DNA from: Lachnoclostridium sp. UBA903
GTDB lineage: Bacteria > Bacillota > Clostridia > Lachnospirales > Lachnospiraceae
Direction of reading: 5' to 3'
Assembly: GCA_002294045.1 (NCBI GenBank)
Contig: DBEP01000007.1
Coordinates: 35,525-99,524 of the forward strand
DNA length: 64,000 nucleotides
Of the stretch, positions 8,382-17,949 are shown piece by piece. A program made the translations under genes and the position numbers. A model generated the notes under the pieces. The model did not search any database and was not told the origin of the DNA. It was given only the letters and a program-made list of their open reading frames with translations. Every line of letters starts with the position of its first letter. The stretch's first letter is position 1.

Positions 8382-8540
8382 TTATTTTTTATCATTTTTA
8401 CCAAATATGTACCCAAGTGCAAACGTAATAATATTTCCCCCTAATCCCAACTCAATTGTTTTTCCTGTAATAAAACTTATCAACGTAGAAATAGTTGCTA
8501 AAATAATAAGGACTATGCACATTATAGATGTTATTTTCAT
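8382..8540 (-). CDS. small membrane protein, 52 residues, unknown
   Basis: A 52-residue ORF starting MKITSIMCIVLIILATI and ending in GKNDKK. It has an AAAGGGG ribosome site seven bases before the ATG. The sequence shows two hydrophobic stretches (about 5-24 and 31-46) joined by a short polar turn, and a lysine-rich tail. It resembles small holin-like or stress-peptide membrane proteins only in general form; I do not recognise a family. It sits alone in an accessory patch beside the toxin-antitoxin unit. Confidence 0.6.
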   Translation of the reverse strand: MKITSIMCIVLIILATISTLISFITGKTIELGLGGNIITFALGYIFGKNDKK

Positions 8541-8833
8541 GAATTTACCCCTTTTATATTTATATTATAACTATATTATACATATTATAACAATATTTAG
8601 GAGCAATCAAGGAAAGTTTATTTTTTATAATATGGAACCTTCGTTCTACAAATAATAATTTAAGTAAATCACGGGGTTTAACTACACCATAAATTTCACT
8701 AAAGGTGCCTAAGCTTAATTTTAAATGTTAAAATCCTTATATCCTATACTTAACATTAGTTTTACAGGCCGGTTTATTCTATATATAATGTAAAAACATA
8801 TAATAGAATTAAAAAATAGATAAAGGATTTAAT

Positions 8834-10126
8834 ATGATAATACATGTTGTCCAACCTGGAGAAACCATAGAATCAGTATCGGATTCCTTTAATATTCCCA
8901 TAGAAAGGTTAATACAGGAAAACGGTATTGTTAATCCGGACAATCTGGCTATTGGCCAGACTATTGTAATTGTTTACCCGGATGCAGTATATACGGTCCA
9001 GGCAGGAGATACATTAGAAAATATAGCAGATACACATGGCATTTCGGTTATGGAACTATTAAGAAACAATTCTTTTCTTTCAGGCAGAGAATTTATATAT
9101 CCCGGTGAAACCATAGTTATAAGTTACCAGACAAACAAAATCAGGTCCATTGTTACCAGCGGTTATGCATTTCCCTATATCGGCAGAGATATATTAAGAA
9201 AGACTCTTCCATACTTAACGTATCTGACCATATTAAATAATACGGTAACCATAGAAGGAGATATTATAGACGCCGATGATGCCGAAATTATCCAAACAGC
9301 AAAAGATTACGGTGTTGCACCTATGATGTTTGTATCTACTTTGACTGAACAGGGAATAAGCAGCAGAGAAGTAGCCTACAGTATTATAAACAATCCGCAG
9401 GCACAGGAAAGACTGATTGATAACCTTCTGCGTATATTAAATGACAAAGGCTACTATGGGGTAAATCTGTATGCCGAATATATTAATCTGGAGAATCTAG
9501 ACCAGAATGCGGAATATCTCAGCAGAATAGCGGATATTCTGCATTCCGAAGGTTACAGAGTGGTAATTACCATTACTCCAAGAGCCATGATGCAAGACCT
9601 TAACCTAACTTTTGAAAATATAGATTATTCCAAATTAACCGTATCCGTCGATGCTGTTTTATTTATATCTTACCAATGGGGTATTTCATATGAATATCCT
9701 AGTTCCAATAGCCCTCTTAATGTATTAAGAGCGTTATTAGATTATGCGGTTAGTATTATCCCCTCCGAGAAAATTACTTTAGGTCTTATAACTAACGGTT
9801 ATGACTGGCGCCTGCCCTATGTACCCGGCGCTACCGGTGCCAATGCGGTTACTTCCAGGAATGCAATACAAATCGCGGCGGAATACGGTATACCCATACA
9901 ATTCAATGAGGTAGCCCAGGCGCCTTATTTCTACTATACGGCAGACGATGGTTCTCTGCACATTATATGGTTTAAAGATGCAAGAAGCTTTGACGCAATT
10001 ACCGGATTAGTGCCGGAATATGATCTTCAGGGTTTGTCTATTTGGACTGTTATGGACTTTGAAAACCAAATGTGGCTTATCATTAACACAAACTATGACA
10101 TAGAAAAAGTTCTAAATATCTCCTGA
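8834..10126 (+). CDS. LysM-GH18 protein, SleL/YaaH-like
   Basis: A 430-residue protein with two LysM domains (about 2-49 and 52-98) followed by a GH18-type barrel (about 105-430), the layout of spore cortex-lytic glucosaminidases such as SleL/YaaH. There is no signal peptide, as in spore-associated members. The GH18 catalytic motif DGxxxDxE is altered: residues 208-215 read YGVNLYAE, keeping the catalytic Glu (E215) but losing both aspartates. The protein may be a weak or modified glycosidase or a peptidoglycan-binding protein. AAAGGA precedes the ATG. It is monocistronic, with its own terminator at about 10207. Confidence 0.85.
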   Translation: MIIHVVQPGETIESVSDSFNIPIERLIQENGIVNPDNLAIGQTIVIVYPDAVYTVQAGDTLENIADTHGISVMELLRNNSFLSGREFIYPGETIVISYQTNKIRSIVTSGYAFPYIGRDILRKTLPYLTYLTILNNTVTIEGDIIDADDAEIIQTAKDYGVAPMMFVSTLTEQGISSREVAYSIINNPQAQERLIDNLLRILNDKGYYGVNLYAEYINLENLDQNAEYLSRIADILHSEGYRVVITITPRAMMQDLNLTFENIDYSKLTVSVDAVLFISYQWGISYEYPSSNSPLNVLRALLDYAVSIIPSEKITLGLITNGYDWRLPYVPGATGANAVTSRNAIQIAAEYGIPIQFNEVAQAPYFYYTADDGSLHIIWFKDARSFDAITGLVPEYDLQGLSIWTVMDFENQMWLIINTNYDIEKVLNIS

Positions 10127-10206
10127 AAATAAAAATTATAAACCAACAGCAATCTGAAGAAATAGAAATTCCAGCCTACATATGTTCCTGTAAACTCCGC
10201 TTAACC

Positions 10207-10243
10207 AAACCCGGTTCCATTAATATATGAAACCGGGTTTTAA
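10207..10243 (+). terminator. terminator after the LysM-GH18 gene
   Basis: An inverted repeat (AAACCCGGTTCCAT at 10207-10220 with ATGAAACCGGGTTT at 10227-10240) is followed by TTAATAAC. It separates this gene from the convergent carbohydrate operon. Confidence 0.75.
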
Positions 10244-10293
10244 TAACATTAAAAAACATCTGTTGTTTTCTGCTGTTCATCTTATTCGCGCTT

Positions 10294-11094
10294 TCACAGG
10301 TTTTCCACACATTTTCTCAAAAGAATAATTGCATTTTTAATGTCTTCTTTTCCGTGTCTTGCATATGCTTCGAAACTAATCCTGGAATGATAGCCTGTTT
10401 TTTTTAAAACAGTAAAAAAGTTTATATAGTCTTCCGATATTCTAATTGGGAAAAGCCGTCCTTGAGGTTCGGCAAAATGTACATGGATAATATCCTTTCC
10501 ATTTTCGGTTATATGGTTCAGATTTTCTTTTTCCAGCGTAAAGTGGTAATAATCAACCAAAAGCTTAACACCGGATACCTCTGCCGCCTGCATAAGCTTT
10601 TTCCCGTCCGAAAGGTTTAAAATGATATTGCTTTCCTCTCTGTTTAAGGGTTCTATGGCAATCTGCATTCCCTTATGGGCTATATATTGGTCGGAGATTT
10701 TTAATACCTTTACAATCTGCCGGAAAGCTGTTTCTTTTGAAAAACCCTCCGGAACATTTTTTGCTGCCGAACTGCCGAACACTATTATTTTTGCTCCCAA
10801 TGCTCCGGCGCGGTTACAGGCATCCCTGATATAATTCTCAATCACTTCCGCGTTGACCTTATCACCGGTAAGGCGAATCCATGACGGAAAAAAATTATTG
10901 CAGCATTCACAGGAAATTTTATGCTTTTCCAATGTTTTTTGGAGCAATTCAAATTCTTGCTGCGGCAGGGCCATTATTTGTGCCAGAGGTAATTCTATAT
11001 AATCATAACCGTTTTCCGCCAGATATCCAATGTACTTCATGCCAATGGGGTCTTCCTTATTTCCAAACATATTTATACAACATCCATATTTCAT
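10294..11094 (-). CDS. sugar phosphate isomerase/epimerase-like TIM barrel
   Basis: A 266-residue AP-endonuclease-2/xylose-isomerase-like TIM barrel. The expected divalent-metal ligands are visible: E148 in AIEPLNREES, D181 in LLVDYYHF, H206 in HVHFAEP and E242 in SFEAY. Members act on ketoses, inosose or hydroxypyruvate-type substrates; the exact reaction cannot be read. It is the last gene of the carbohydrate operon, 15 bp after the racemase-like gene, with a good GGGAGG ribosome site. Its place behind a GH39 enzyme suggests it interconverts a released sugar or sugar acid. Confidence 0.8.
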   Translation of the reverse strand: MKYGCCINMFGNKEDPIGMKYIGYLAENGYDYIELPLAQIMALPQQEFELLQKTLEKHKISCECCNNFFPSWIRLTGDKVNAEVIENYIRDACNRAGALGAKIIVFGSSAAKNVPEGFSKETAFRQIVKVLKISDQYIAHKGMQIAIEPLNREESNIILNLSDGKKLMQAAEVSGVKLLVDYYHFTLEKENLNHITENGKDIIHVHFAEPQGRLFPIRISEDYINFFTVLKKTGYHSRISFEAYARHGKEDIKNAIILLRKCVENL

Positions 11095-11109
11095 ACTGTC
11101 CTCCCGTAA

Positions 11110-11790
11110 TTATAAAGCTTTTAGCATCTGGCGTACTCTTTCAAAGCCGGTTTCCCCGCTGTTATATACGGGAACCCTGGTTTTGGTGAGATAAGGTGCC
11201 AGTGCGGACATGGATAACTGGGCCATGACAATGCAGTCTGTTTCTTCCGATAACCGATGAATGGCTTCCAATAAAATTTCATTATGTTTCTCAATACGGC
11301 CCCATGAATATTCTTCGAATGCTTCCTTACATAATACGGTTTTAAATTCAACCTCTTTTCCCGCATCTTTTGCCGCAATACGGAGCAGCCTCTCCGAAGA
11401 AGGAACTGTTGTTGCCAGAGTGGCCAACAGGCCGATTTTTTTCCCTTGTTTAACAGCTGTCTCCATCATAGGCCTGTCAATCTGAGCAATGGGCACGTTA
11501 ATCAGCGGCCTTCCCAATTCCGCCGCATAGTTGAAAGTGGAGCATGCCAGTAAAATCAAATCAACCTCAGCTTCTTCCAGATTGTGTGCATATTGTGTAA
11601 ATTTAAAATAATTTACTTTGGGTACCACGCCTGCTCCGGCACGGATATTATCCCTTTGGATGGTATCGTCACATAAATGCACGACGCTGACCTCCGGAAT
11701 ATATTTTTCGATAAAGGGTTCCATGGCACCGATGGTAATATGGGAAGCATGTATAATTCCCAGGGTTTTATCCGATAACTCCTTTTTCAT
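11110..11790 (-). CDS. Asp/Glu/hydantoin racemase superfamily protein
   Basis: A 226-residue protein of the Asp/Glu racemase fold. The first half has the catalytic cysteine context LLACSTFN (C83). The second cysteine expected around residues 191-195 is absent: the segment reads AQLSMS. A one-cysteine member cannot use the usual two-base racemisation, so it may act as an isomerase or decarboxylase, as arylmalonate decarboxylase does with one cysteine. It sits between GH39 and the TIM-barrel protein in an apparent operon; the substrate is unknown. Confidence 0.75.
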   Translation of the reverse strand: MKKELSDKTLGIIHASHITIGAMEPFIEKYIPEVSVVHLCDDTIQRDNIRAGAGVVPKVNYFKFTQYAHNLEEAEVDLILLACSTFNYAAELGRPLINVPIAQIDRPMMETAVKQGKKIGLLATLATTVPSSERLLRIAAKDAGKEVEFKTVLCKEAFEEYSWGRIEKHNEILLEAIHRLSEETDCIVMAQLSMSALAPYLTKTRVPVYNSGETGFERVRQMLKAL

Positions 11791-11861
11791 ATACGTTTCC
11801 TTTCCGCCATATGGCTGTTTTGATATTCTATTCTTACTATAAAATCTGCCGTATTACCTTG

Positions 11862-13523
11862 TTACTTTATTTCAATATAAGATACCGAATGGGCCGTCAT
11901 ATCAAAACTAATTGCCAGGCAGCTGTCCGTTACCGCTGTTTTATAATCTTCCGTCAGTTTTTCAAGCTGGTCCCTTGCCTTGATTGCATTGTACTGCTGC
12001 TCATCCGGATACATGGGAGAACCCTGGCGCACCCATTCCGTATATGCATTGGAATGCTCTTCATCAATTCTGTAATGGGATACCTTTACTTCTTCCCTGT
12101 TCTTCAGCCCCGAAACTAAAAGGTTGACTTGAATGGTTTCTTTTTTGTCCCTGTCATTATTATGACTGAATACCACAATCTGAGTCTCCCCGTTATTCCC
12201 TCTTACCGCAAAACCCGAGACATCTGTACCTTCCTCCTTAGCCGTGTATCGGCTGTGAACAGGATTACCGATATCCGTTTCTTCTGTGAATTCGGTTTTA
12301 GGACCACGGCTGCACTCGAAATTAAGCCTTTCGTATCCTAATTGACCCAGTATCGTAAACATATTGAATACCGGTTTTTTTATTCCCTGAGTTGTAAAAG
12401 TACGGGTTCCTTCAAAACAGCGTTCTCTAGGAAACATAAAGGCCCAGGCAAGAGGTCTTATTTTCAGGTTGTACTTACGGCTTAATTCATCAATTTTGGT
12501 ATAGGTGGAAGCCACATAAGTAGCATAATATTCCGTGTTCCGAAATATCATGTTGGCATTGTCATAAATACCGCCTGCAGCCCAGCCGTCCGGGTCAGCC
12601 TCCGACAAAACAACTTCCCTGTCCTGATAGCCGTATTCTACGATTGCATCAAGACCTAATTTTACTTGATGCACCAGGCTTTCTACGGAAGGCACCGCCT
12701 TCTCAGCCTGTATTTTAAAAGGAAATCCGCCGCCTTTTACATGGAAAGTAATGAAATCCAGTCTGGTTCCCTTTTGGTTTGTATAGTAATTAGCTCCGTT
12801 TTTGCAATGGTCCAGGAAGAACTTGAAAAACTTCTGGGCATGCCCGCCTTCAAAAATACCGGTTACCGCCGGTCCGGACAATCTGGCCTCAGGCAATATT
12901 AAGTGAAACGCATGCTCCGTGTAGTCAAATAATTTACAGTATTCGCCTGCATTTCCGCTCCAGTAAAAGATATCCGGTTCATTCCAAAGTTCAAAATACC
13001 AGGTATTTACTTCCTGGCTGCCATAACGTTCTATCAAATGTCTCATGGTTTCTTCAATCAGGAGATGCCATTTATCATAATCTTTCGGCGGACAGGTCCA
13101 GCCCACCTCCTTATATTGATTGTAGGCCTGCCAGCTGCCGTTAACAGGATGCAGGTAATTCTTATCCACCAGATCCATTGGCATAAAACCAAGTTCAATA
13201 AACGGTTTATTCCCTGTTTCCAGGAATGTGTCAATGATTTTGTCATAGAAAGTAAAATCAAAAACCGGATTCCCTTCTTCATCCTCCGTATATACATTGG
13301 TGGAACCGAATTTATAAGTACCATGGCAGTTCCCCGTGCAGAACATAAAATGGGTACGGAAATAATAGGGAGCATCCCCCAGAGCAGCAAATTCCTTAAG
13401 CAGCTTCTTTCCTTCCGGAATATACGTATAATTGCATTCATCATAACCGATATATCTCCAGTAATGCTCCTGTTCCCCCGTAACTTCCTCTGCTCTTACA
13501 TGAATATCAACCGACTGTTTCAT
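11862..13523 (-). CDS. GH39 family glycosidase, beta-xylosidase-like
   Basis: A 553-residue cytoplasmic glycoside hydrolase with no signal peptide. The acid/base glutamate lies in WYFELWNEPD (E182) and the nucleophile in VVLSEAD (E308), both typical of GH39, whose members are mostly beta-xylosidases. A beta-sandwich C-terminal part follows from about 400. An AGGAGA ribosome site precedes the ATG. Lying directly downstream of an importer, it probably hydrolyses imported short xylo-oligosaccharides or related glycosides. Alpha-L-iduronidase-type activity is another GH39 option but less likely in this setting. Confidence 0.87.
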   Translation of the reverse strand: MKQSVDIHVRAEEVTGEQEHYWRYIGYDECNYTYIPEGKKLLKEFAALGDAPYYFRTHFMFCTGNCHGTYKFGSTNVYTEDEEGNPVFDFTFYDKIIDTFLETGNKPFIELGFMPMDLVDKNYLHPVNGSWQAYNQYKEVGWTCPPKDYDKWHLLIEETMRHLIERYGSQEVNTWYFELWNEPDIFYWSGNAGEYCKLFDYTEHAFHLILPEARLSGPAVTGIFEGGHAQKFFKFFLDHCKNGANYYTNQKGTRLDFITFHVKGGGFPFKIQAEKAVPSVESLVHQVKLGLDAIVEYGYQDREVVLSEADPDGWAAGGIYDNANMIFRNTEYYATYVASTYTKIDELSRKYNLKIRPLAWAFMFPRERCFEGTRTFTTQGIKKPVFNMFTILGQLGYERLNFECSRGPKTEFTEETDIGNPVHSRYTAKEEGTDVSGFAVRGNNGETQIVVFSHNNDRDKKETIQVNLLVSGLKNREEVKVSHYRIDEEHSNAYTEWVRQGSPMYPDEQQYNAIKARDQLEKLTEDYKTAVTDSCLAISFDMTAHSVSYIEIK

Positions 13524-13540
13524 TTTGTTCTCCTATCTGC

Positions 13541-14695
13541 TTATTTTTTTAGTTTTAATTCATTTACTCCTGCTAAATTTAAATCTCCTGCAAAATGGCA
13601 GGCCGATAAATGTCCCTCCTGTACTTCCTTTAGAAACGGATACTCTTTTTTACAGCATTCCTTTGCATGTCTGCAACGCGGATGGAAACAGCATCCTGAC
13701 GGAAGGCTTGCCGCGTTTCCTATTTCGCCGGGCAGCATAATCCTTTGCCTTTTCACCGCAGGGTCCGATATGGGTATGGCTGACAGCAAGGCTTCCGTAT
13801 AGGGATGTAAAGGATGATGGAATAATTCTTCCGTTTCGGCAATTTCCACCACCCGGCCTAAATACATCACACAAACACGGTCGGATACATGCTCCACCAC
13901 ACTTAGGTTATGGGCTATGAACATATAGGTAAGGCCGTATTCCTGCCGTAGGTCCTGTAGCAGGTTCAGTATCTGGGCCTGTATGGAAACATCCAGTGCC
14001 GAAACGGCTTCATCAGCTATAATAAATTTAGGCTGCAGGGATAATGCCCTGGCTATGCCGATTCTCTGTCTTTGTCCGCCGGAAAATGCATGGGGATAAC
14101 GGTTCAGATGTTTTTCTTCCATTCCGACTTTATGAATCAGCTCCCGTACTCTGTCCGCGATTTCCTCCTGTGTAAAGTTTTTTGAAAGCAGCATAGGCTC
14201 TGCTATAATATCAAAAATCGTCATTCTTGGATTTAAAGAGGTATATGGGTTTTGAAAAACCATCTGGACATATCTTCTCATACGGCGCAGTTCCTTCTTG
14301 CTCAATGCCGTAAAATTAATTGTCCTGTCTTCAATACCGGAAGTAACAGTTTGCCCGCTTTTCTTATGTAAGGGAGCGTTTTTGAACCCCTCCGAACCGG
14401 TTTGAGCCGGCGGGGAATCTCTTAAACTGTCCTGAAAGCTGTTCGTTTTGTCTTCGTGAAAATAAAATTTAATTTCCCCGGAGGTCGGTTCCACAATCCG
14501 CAGTATGGTTCTCCCTAAGGTAGTCTTTCCGCAGCCCGATTCCCCGACAACACCCAGCACTTCATTTTTATGTATGGTAAGAGTGACATCATCCACCGCT
14601 TGTACTAAACCTACCTGTTTCTTCATTATGCCTGCTTCAATAGGAAAATGCTTTTTTAATTGTTTTATTTCAAGCAAAGGTTCTTTTTTCTCCAT
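13541..14695 (-). CDS. OppF-like ABC ATPase of the carbohydrate locus
   Basis: A 384-residue ATPase with Walker A GESGCGKTT, signature SGGQRQR, Walker B FIIADEAVSALD and a C-terminal Opp extension with a CCFHPRCRHAKECC cysteine cluster, which in relatives holds an iron-sulfur site. It is longer than usual because of a Ser/Lys-rich insertion of about 45 residues between Walker A and the Q-loop (about 80-125). The Walker B Glu is followed by A rather than P, which is a mild variant. Its ATG overlaps the oppD-like stop codon by one base, so the two are coupled. Confidence 0.88.
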   Translation of the reverse strand: MEKKEPLLEIKQLKKHFPIEAGIMKKQVGLVQAVDDVTLTIHKNEVLGVVGESGCGKTTLGRTILRIVEPTSGEIKFYFHEDKTNSFQDSLRDSPPAQTGSEGFKNAPLHKKSGQTVTSGIEDRTINFTALSKKELRRMRRYVQMVFQNPYTSLNPRMTIFDIIAEPMLLSKNFTQEEIADRVRELIHKVGMEEKHLNRYPHAFSGGQRQRIGIARALSLQPKFIIADEAVSALDVSIQAQILNLLQDLRQEYGLTYMFIAHNLSVVEHVSDRVCVMYLGRVVEIAETEELFHHPLHPYTEALLSAIPISDPAVKRQRIMLPGEIGNAASLPSGCCFHPRCRHAKECCKKEYPFLKEVQEGHLSACHFAGDLNLAGVNELKLKK

Positions 14696-15699
14696 TACCC
14701 CACCTCCGAATTGTATTTAAAACATCTTACGAAATGTCCGTTTTTCACCTCCATTAAGGGAGGAATTTCATTTTTGCAAATTTCACAGATTTCATCGCAT
14801 CTAGACCGGAATCCACAGTCATCCGGCGGATTTAAAGGTATGGGTACGTTTCCTTTTATGGCATTTAACCGTTCCGTTGTCTTACTGCCTAAGACAGGCA
14901 TGGATTTCAACAGTTTTTTGGTATAGGGATGAATCGGCTCTTTAAATACATCAGTCACACTTCCGCTCTCAACAACCCTGCCCAGATACATAACTGCAAT
15001 TTTATCGGCCATTTCCGCAATTACTCCCATGTCATGGGTAATATAGATAATTGACATGCTATATTCCGACTGGAACTTCTTCATTAAATCCGTTATCTGG
15101 GCCTGCACCGTTACGTCCAGCGCTGTCGTCGGTTCATCTGCAATCAGTATCCTTGGTCTATTCACAAGAGCCATGGCAATCATCGCTCTCTGGCACATGC
15201 CTCCGGAAAGCTCATGAGGATAACTGTTAAATCTCTGCTCCGGATTAGGCATGCTTACTGCTTTTAACATACTAAGACAGATTTCCCTGGCAGCCTTTTT
15301 ATCTTTCTTAGGCTGGTGTACCATGACGGCTTCCGTCATCTGTGCTCCTATGGTATAAACCGGAGCCAGGCTTGCCATAGGTTCCTGAAATATCATGGAA
15401 ATATCCTTGCCTCTGATTTTTCTCATTTCCCTGCTGTCCGGGGAGTAACCAACCAAATCAACGGTTCCGCCGGCTTGGTCATGATACAAGATTTCCCCGC
15501 CTAAAACTTTGCCGGGGCTCTGCACCGTCCTTAAAATAGAATGGGCAGTTACACTTTTTCCGCATCCGCTTTCACCGATAATTCCTATGGTTTCATTTCT
15601 TTTCAGGTTGAAAGTTACATCATCCACCGCTTTTAACATACCGGCATCCAGCTTAAAATAGGTTTTTAAATTTTTAATCTGCAATATATAATCTTCCAT
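14695..15699 (-). CDS. OppD-like ABC ATPase of the carbohydrate locus
   Basis: About 334 residues, with Walker A GESGCGKSV, Q-loop IFQEPMASL, signature SGGMCQRAMI, Walker B ILIADEPT and the C-terminal CGFRSRCDEICEIC cluster. The frame opens 11 codons earlier, but the ATG at 15699 follows AGGAGGG and begins MEDYILQIKNL, so it is chosen. The protein should pair with the OppF-like ATPase next to it to drive the locus importer. Confidence 0.87.
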   Translation of the reverse strand: MEDYILQIKNLKTYFKLDAGMLKAVDDVTFNLKRNETIGIIGESGCGKSVTAHSILRTVQSPGKVLGGEILYHDQAGGTVDLVGYSPDSREMRKIRGKDISMIFQEPMASLAPVYTIGAQMTEAVMVHQPKKDKKAAREICLSMLKAVSMPNPEQRFNSYPHELSGGMCQRAMIAMALVNRPRILIADEPTTALDVTVQAQITDLMKKFQSEYSMSIIYITHDMGVIAEMADKIAVMYLGRVVESGSVTDVFKEPIHPYTKKLLKSMPVLGSKTTERLNAIKGNVPIPLNPPDDCGFRSRCDEICEICKNEIPPLMEVKNGHFVRCFKYNSEVG

Positions 15700-15709
15700 A
15701 TACCCTCCT

Positions 15710-16837
15710 TTACTTATAAGGGTCGGCCGCATCCCGGAGTCCGTCGCCTACAAAGTTGAAAGCCAGCACCGCCGCCACAACAAAAATACCCGGTATCATC
15801 ATCCAAGGATACAAGGAAATCGTATTAATGCTCTGTGCATCCTGAAGTAATACTCCCAGACTGACTATGGGCGGTGTTAAACCGATTCCCAAAAAGCTTA
15901 ATGAGGTCTCCGCCAGAATCATATTCGGTATGGCCAAGGTTGCATTTACTATAAGATAACTGCCGAAGGAAGGAAGCAGATGTCTTCTGATTATGTAGGC
16001 ATCTGTTGCTCCGCCTACTCTTGCTGCTACCACAAAATCCTCATTCCTGAGCTCTAAAATTTTGCCTCTTACAATTCTCGCCAGACTGGTCCAACTGATT
16101 AAAGATAATATAATGGTTATGGCAAAATAGGTTTTAAGGGAGGACCAGTTGCTCGGAAAAGCCGCTGCCAGAGCCATCCATAAGGGAATATTGGGCATTG
16201 ACATCAAAAACTCAATAACCCTTTGAATCATGGTATCGGCAATGCCTCCGTAATACCCTGAAATTCCGCCGATGACGCATCCTAAGATAAAGGTGAAGAA
16301 AACACCCACCAGACCGGTGGTTAAGGATATTCTGAGTGCCCCTAATACCCTGGAAAAGATATCTCTTCCGGAAGTATCCGTCCCAAACAGGAAAAATACA
16401 TCTTCATCGGCAGTTCCGAAAAAATGGATGTCACTTTCTATAAGTCCCCACATTTTGTAGGGATCCCCACGGTAGAAAAAGGATAAATAATGTTTATCCG
16501 TGGTATCTTCCTTATAATATTTCTTCCAGGTAACGGGGTCTTCCTCCTGCTTTAATCCATAGACAAAAGGCCTTAGGGAAAAATTCCCTTCCGCATCTAT
16601 AAAATGAATACGCGTAGGCCCAATACTGATAGCCGACGTACTTCTTTTAGCCATGTCCTGGGGAGCAAAAAACTCGCTGAATATTCCCAGTATATACAAG
16701 ATACATAGAACCGTCAGGGCGGCCAAAGCCAGCTTATGCTTCTTAAACTTGCTCCAAACCAGCTGCCACTGGGTCTGCATATAATAGGCATCCTGTTTTG
16801 AAACGCTTCTTTTTACTTTTTTATTCCATGCAATCAT
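15710..16837 (-). CDS. OppC-like permease of the carbohydrate locus
   Basis: Permease of 375 residues, longer than classical OppC. There is a polar N-terminus, one helix (about 38-58), a large extracytoplasmic segment of about 90 residues, then the BPD_transp_1 domain with an EAA-like loop AARVGGATDAYIIRRHLLP. The long outer segment is typical of members that work with large extracellular binding proteins. It lies 15 bp after the OppB-like gene. Confidence 0.87.
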   Translation of the reverse strand: MIAWNKKVKRSVSKQDAYYMQTQWQLVWSKFKKHKLALAALTVLCILYILGIFSEFFAPQDMAKRSTSAISIGPTRIHFIDAEGNFSLRPFVYGLKQEEDPVTWKKYYKEDTTDKHYLSFFYRGDPYKMWGLIESDIHFFGTADEDVFFLFGTDTSGRDIFSRVLGALRISLTTGLVGVFFTFILGCVIGGISGYYGGIADTMIQRVIEFLMSMPNIPLWMALAAAFPSNWSSLKTYFAITIILSLISWTSLARIVRGKILELRNEDFVVAARVGGATDAYIIRRHLLPSFGSYLIVNATLAIPNMILAETSLSFLGIGLTPPIVSLGVLLQDAQSINTISLYPWMMIPGIFVVAAVLAFNFVGDGLRDAADPYK

Positions 16838-16852
16838 ACGCTTCCTTATCTC

Positions 16853-17839
16853 CTAATCTATTTTAATTCTCGGATCCACCACTACCAGAAGAATGTCCGA
16901 CAGGAATGTACCTGCTGCGGTAATTGCCGTCAGCATCAGTACGCTTGCTCCGGCCAGATACATATCCTGGGACAGCAGTGCTTTATATAACAGGGAGCCT
17001 ACCGTGGGTATATCCAGTACAATGGCAGTTACCGTTGCCCCGGAGACAATGGAAGGAAGAATACTTCCAATGGAGCTTATAATAGGATTCAGAGCCACCC
17101 TTACGGGGTACTTATATATCATTTTGTTTTCTTTTAAGCCTCTTGCCCTGGCCGCCACCACATAAGGCCGTTTCAGTTCATCCAAAAGGGTGGCCCGCAG
17201 GATACGTATAACATTAGCCATACTTGCAAGACCGATTACGAATACCGGTATGGGCAGATGAATAATTAAATCCCCGACCTTTGCAAAGCTCCATGGAGCA
17301 TTCTGATATTCCGGAGAAAAAAATCCTCCTACGCTGATTCCAAGATAATGGTTGCTGTAATACATCATGATTAAAGCCAGGAAGAAGCTGGGTGTGGCAA
17401 GGCCGATAAATCCTAATACGGAAAAGACATAATCTCCTATGGAATATTGGTGACGGGCGGAAAAGATACCAATAGGAATGGCACATGCATAAGCAAAAAT
17501 CAGAGTTACGGCAGATAACATAATTGTCATAGGCATACGTGTGGCAAGCAGAACCCCCACCGATTGCTTCCATTCAAAGGATTGCCCGAAATCACCCTGC
17601 AGCATATTTTTCATCCACAGGATATACCTTTGCCACATGGGCTTATCCAGACCGTATTGGGCACGCAGGCTCTGCACCACCGAATCATCCACCTTTCCCA
17701 TCTGCTGCTGCAGATTGGCAATATAAGAGGTCAGGTAATCTCCCGGCGGAAGCTGTATTACGATAAAAGCAAAGACCGACATTACCCATAATAAAATAAC
17801 CATATACAGAAGCCGCTTATAAATATAACGTCTCAATCC
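16853..17839 (-). CDS. OppB-like permease of the carbohydrate locus
   Basis: Permease of about 328 residues with an N-terminal helix, a periplasm-facing region and the transport domain. The coupling loop ARARGLKENKMIYKYPVRVALNP and the C-terminal DPRIKID fit OppB. The start is uncertain: an ATG at 17845 sits only a base from AAAGGAGG, while a TTG at 17839 has about ten bases of spacing and yields the family-like MRRYIYKRLL. I prefer the TTG with moderate confidence. Confidence 0.83.
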   Translation of the reverse strand, partial: GLRRYIYKRLLYMVILLWVMSVFAFIVIQLPPGDYLTSYIANLQQQMGKVDDSVVQSLRAQYGLDKPMWQRYILWMKNMLQGDFGQSFEWKQSVGVLLATRMPMTIMLSAVTLIFAYACAIPIGIFSARHQYSIGDYVFSVLGFIGLATPSFFLALIMMYYSNHYLGISVGGFFSPEYQNAPWSFAKVGDLIIHLPIPVFVIGLASMANVIRILRATLLDELKRPYVVAARARGLKENKMIYKYPVRVALNPIISSIGSILPSIVSGATVTAIVLDIPTVGSLLYKALLSQDMYLAGASVLMLTAITAAGTFLSDILLVVVDPRIKID

Positions 17840-17949
17840 TGTCATTCCTCCTTTCAATCCGCTCTGTAAAGGTACCGAAGGATTCTAAATGTAATATACC
17901 TTCCGCGGCACCATTACAGAGCGGCAAAACTTCTGTCCTATGGCAGTCC

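Noticed and set aside
8262..8655. Two plus-strand frames of 60 and 82 residues
   Set aside because: They are AT-rich frames without start context; the same DNA on the other strand encodes the 52-residue protein with a good ribosome site.
13038..13802. A 254-residue plus-strand frame across the GH39 and OppF-like genes
   Set aside because: It is antisense to two clear coding genes and has no start context or domain.
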